From: Nitrospirota bacterium
Lineage (GTDB): Bacteria > Nitrospirota > Thermodesulfovibrionia > Thermodesulfovibrionales > SM23-35
DNA length: 8,327 nucleotides
Reading direction: 5' to 3'
Assembly (NCBI GenBank): GCA_029883145.1
Contig: JAOUJR010000068.1
Coordinates: 1-8,327 of the forward strand
Shown: one piece after another, positions 6,992 through 8,327 of the stretch
Numbering within the stretch: position 1 is the stretch's first letter
How the letters are laid out: each line of letters opens with the position of its first letter
Notes under the pieces: generated by a model
Seen by the model: only the letters and a program-made list of their open reading frames with translations
Told to the model about the DNA's origin: nothing
Databases searched by the model: none
Translations under genes and position numbers: made by a program

Positions 6992-7447
6992 ATGAAAATT
7001 GCAATTGGGTCCGACCATGCAGGTTTCGAGCTGAAAAAAGAGATCATCGCACTATTAAGTGATCTCGGCATCGAGAGTATTGACTTCGGTACAAATGGCC
7101 CTGAATCAGTAGATTATCCTGATATTGGCATAAAAGTCTCAGAGGCAGTATCTAATAAAAAGATTGAAAGAGGGATACTCATCTGCGGAACCGGAGTAGG
7201 TATGTCTATAGTCGCGAATAAATTTCCAGAGGTAAGGGCGTCTCTCTGCAACGATCTCTTCACCGCAAAGATGAGCAGACTTCATAATGATGCGAATATC
7301 CTTGTTTTCGGAGGAAGGATAGTCGGAAAAGACCTCGCAAAAGAAATTGTAAAGACATGGATAAACACTCCTTTTGAGGGAGAAAGACACTGCATAAGAC
7401 TTACTAAAATAAAACAGATAGAGGAACAATTACGACATGTTTCTTGA
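6992..7447 (+). CDS. rpiB: Ribose-5-phosphate isomerase B
   Basis: A 151-aa cytoplasmic isomerase (EC 5.3.1.6) interconverting ribose 5-phosphate and ribulose 5-phosphate in the non-oxidative pentose phosphate pathway. The RpiB/LacAB fold is clear. [11 protein letters not shown] carries the substrate-binding D8-H9, and VDYPDIG is at 40-46. [13 protein letters not shown] holds the catalytic-base cysteine C65 and T67. [20 protein letters not shown] carries H98-N99-D100, and the phosphate-binding end is FEGERHCIR (H133, R136). The length is normal. The ATG at 6992 is the natural family start, but no Shine-Dalgarno precedes it; the upstream bases are AAAATTATAAC. Its 3' end overlaps glyA by 11 bp, so the two are one transcription unit, a pairing seen in many bacteria. 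Confidence 0.97.
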   Translation: MKIAIGSDHAGFELKKEIIALLSDLGIESIDFGTNGPESVDYPDIGIKVSEAVSNKKIERGILICGTGVGMSIVANKFPEVRASLCNDLFTAKMSRLHNDANILVFGGRIVGKDLAKEIVKTWINTPFEGERHCIRLTKIKQIEEQLRHVS

Positions 7448-8327
7448 GAATCTCAGGTTATCCGATCCAGAGGTATTTGAGGCAATACAGAAAGAAATAA
7501 AGAGGGAAAGAGAAAATATAGTACTCATTGCCTCTGAGAACTACGTAAGACCTTCCGTACTTGAAGTGCAGGGTTCTGTCCTTACAAATAAATATGCAGA
7601 AGGTTATCCAGGGAAAAGGTATTATGGTGGGTGTGAGTTCGCAGATGTTGTTGAAAACCTCGCGATAGAAAGGACTAAGGAACTTTTCGGTGCTGAACAT
7701 GTGAATGTCCAGCCTCACTCAGGTACCCAGGCGAATATGGCAGTTTATTTCTCTGTACTTAAGCCAGGCGATACTATTCTCGCGATGAGTTTGAGTCATG
7801 GAGGCCACCTTTCGCATGGCGCATCAGTAAACTTTTCAGGAATGTTATTTAAGACAGTGACCTATGGTGTTGATAAAGAGACAGGGTATATCAACCTTGA
7901 TGAGGTGAGGCGTCTTGCAATAGAAAATAAGCCAAAGATGTTACTCACCGGTGCGAGTGCTTATTCAAGGATCATCGATTTCAAATTATTCTCTGAGATT
8001 GCGAAAGAAGTTGGAGCATATCTTATGGCAGATATCGCACACATCGCTGGGCTTGTTGCGACAGGGCTTCATCCATCCCCTGTTCCTTATGCAGATTTTG
8101 TGACAACGACAACTCATAAGACCCTGAGAGGTCCAAGGGGCGGGATGATAATGTGCAAAGCAGGGTATGCAAAGGCAGTGGACAAAATGTTGTTCCCCGG
8201 AATTCAGGGTGGGCCGCTTGTTCATACCATTGCTGCAAAGGCAGTTGCCCTGAAAGAAGCGCTTACCCAGGAATTCAAGGACTATCAGGTTCAGGTGATA
8301 AAGAATGCAAAAAGACTTGGAGACACT
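7437..8327 (+). CDS. glyA: Serine hydroxymethyltransferase (C-terminus cut by window edge)
   Basis: A PLP enzyme (EC 2.1.2.1) converting serine and tetrahydrofolate to glycine and 5,10-methylene-tetrahydrofolate; it is the main one-carbon source. The first 297 codons are present and open to the edge, against a usual 410-420 aa. Visible features are [20 protein letters not shown] (28-47), [15 protein letters not shown] (51-65), PHSGTQAN (93-100), SHGGHLSHG (120-128), D199-H202 in [10 protein letters not shown], and the PLP-binding K228 in [14 protein letters not shown]. The ATG at 7437 starts inside rpiB, out of frame with it, with GAGGA at 7421-7425 as a Shine-Dalgarno 11 nt ahead; translational coupling is likely. 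All residues expected in this part are intact. Confidence 0.98.
   Translation, partial: MFLENLRLSDPEVFEAIQKEIKRERENIVLIASENYVRPSVLEVQGSVLTNKYAEGYPGKRYYGGCEFADVVENLAIERTKELFGAEHVNVQPHSGTQANMAVYFSVLKPGDTILAMSLSHGGHLSHGASVNFSGMLFKTVTYGVDKETGYINLDEVRRLAIENKPKMLLTGASAYSRIIDFKLFSEIAKEVGAYLMADIAHIAGLVATGLHPSPVPYADFVTTTTHKTLRGPRGGMIMCKAGYAKAVDKMLFPGIQGGPLVHTIAAKAVALKEALTQEFKDYQVQVIKNAKRLGDT

Noticed and set aside
7458..8238. Minus-strand open frames opposite glyA
   Set aside because: These are shadows of the strongly conserved serine hydroxymethyltransferase frame.

Overview
The window reads as ordinary bacterial chromosome of moderate to low G+C content. The gene set (a translational GTPase, RNase P RNA, a tRNA, rpiB-glyA, a GH57 branching enzyme and a receiver-PilZ protein) suggests a Gram-negative anaerobe-like lineage. 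The style of the receiver-PilZ protein, the GH57 enzyme and a GTCATTCC-type palindromic repeat recall Nitrospirota (Thermodesulfovibrio-like) or the former Deltaproteobacteria. This placement comes from memory of such genomes and is not a computed result.

Layout. From 1 to 1436 (minus) lies typA/bipA, cut at its C-terminal end by the window edge. A 314-bp divergent intergenic region follows. At 1751-2437 (plus) is a receiver-like + PilZ protein. Its PilZ c-di-GMP motifs are intact, but its receiver half has lost the phospho-acceptor aspartate. The next 373 bp (2438-2810) are non-coding. They hold a strong Shine-Dalgarno sequence before a 9-codon ORF, a roughly 140-bp element with TGT...ACA ends flanked by CTAG and carrying a nested palindrome, and an extended -10 promoter just beyond that element. 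The GH57 1,4-alpha-glucan branching enzyme (2811-4448, plus) runs convergently into a LysR-type regulator (4476-5381, minus).

Upstream of lysR on the same minus strand are rnpB (RNase P RNA, 5463-5851), a coiled-coil/zinc-ribbon protein (5914-6648) and a CAU-anticodon tRNA (6753-6828). A divergent promoter region (6829-6991) separates the tRNA from the plus-strand rpiB-glyA pair. The two genes overlap by 11 bp, and glyA is cut by the right edge.

How the parts relate. Most loci are housekeeping: TypA in ribosome assembly and stress adaptation, RnpB and the tRNA in translation, RpiB in pentose phosphate interconversion, GlyA in serine/glycine and one-carbon metabolism. The accessory part is the receiver-PilZ protein, the putative mobile element and the GH57 glycogen-type enzyme. 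I do not see a new multi-gene defence or mobile system. The points most worth a second look are the phosphorylation-dead receiver fused to PilZ, the small CTAG-flanked palindromic element next to the branching-enzyme promoter, and several genes that lack a Shine-Dalgarno sequence.
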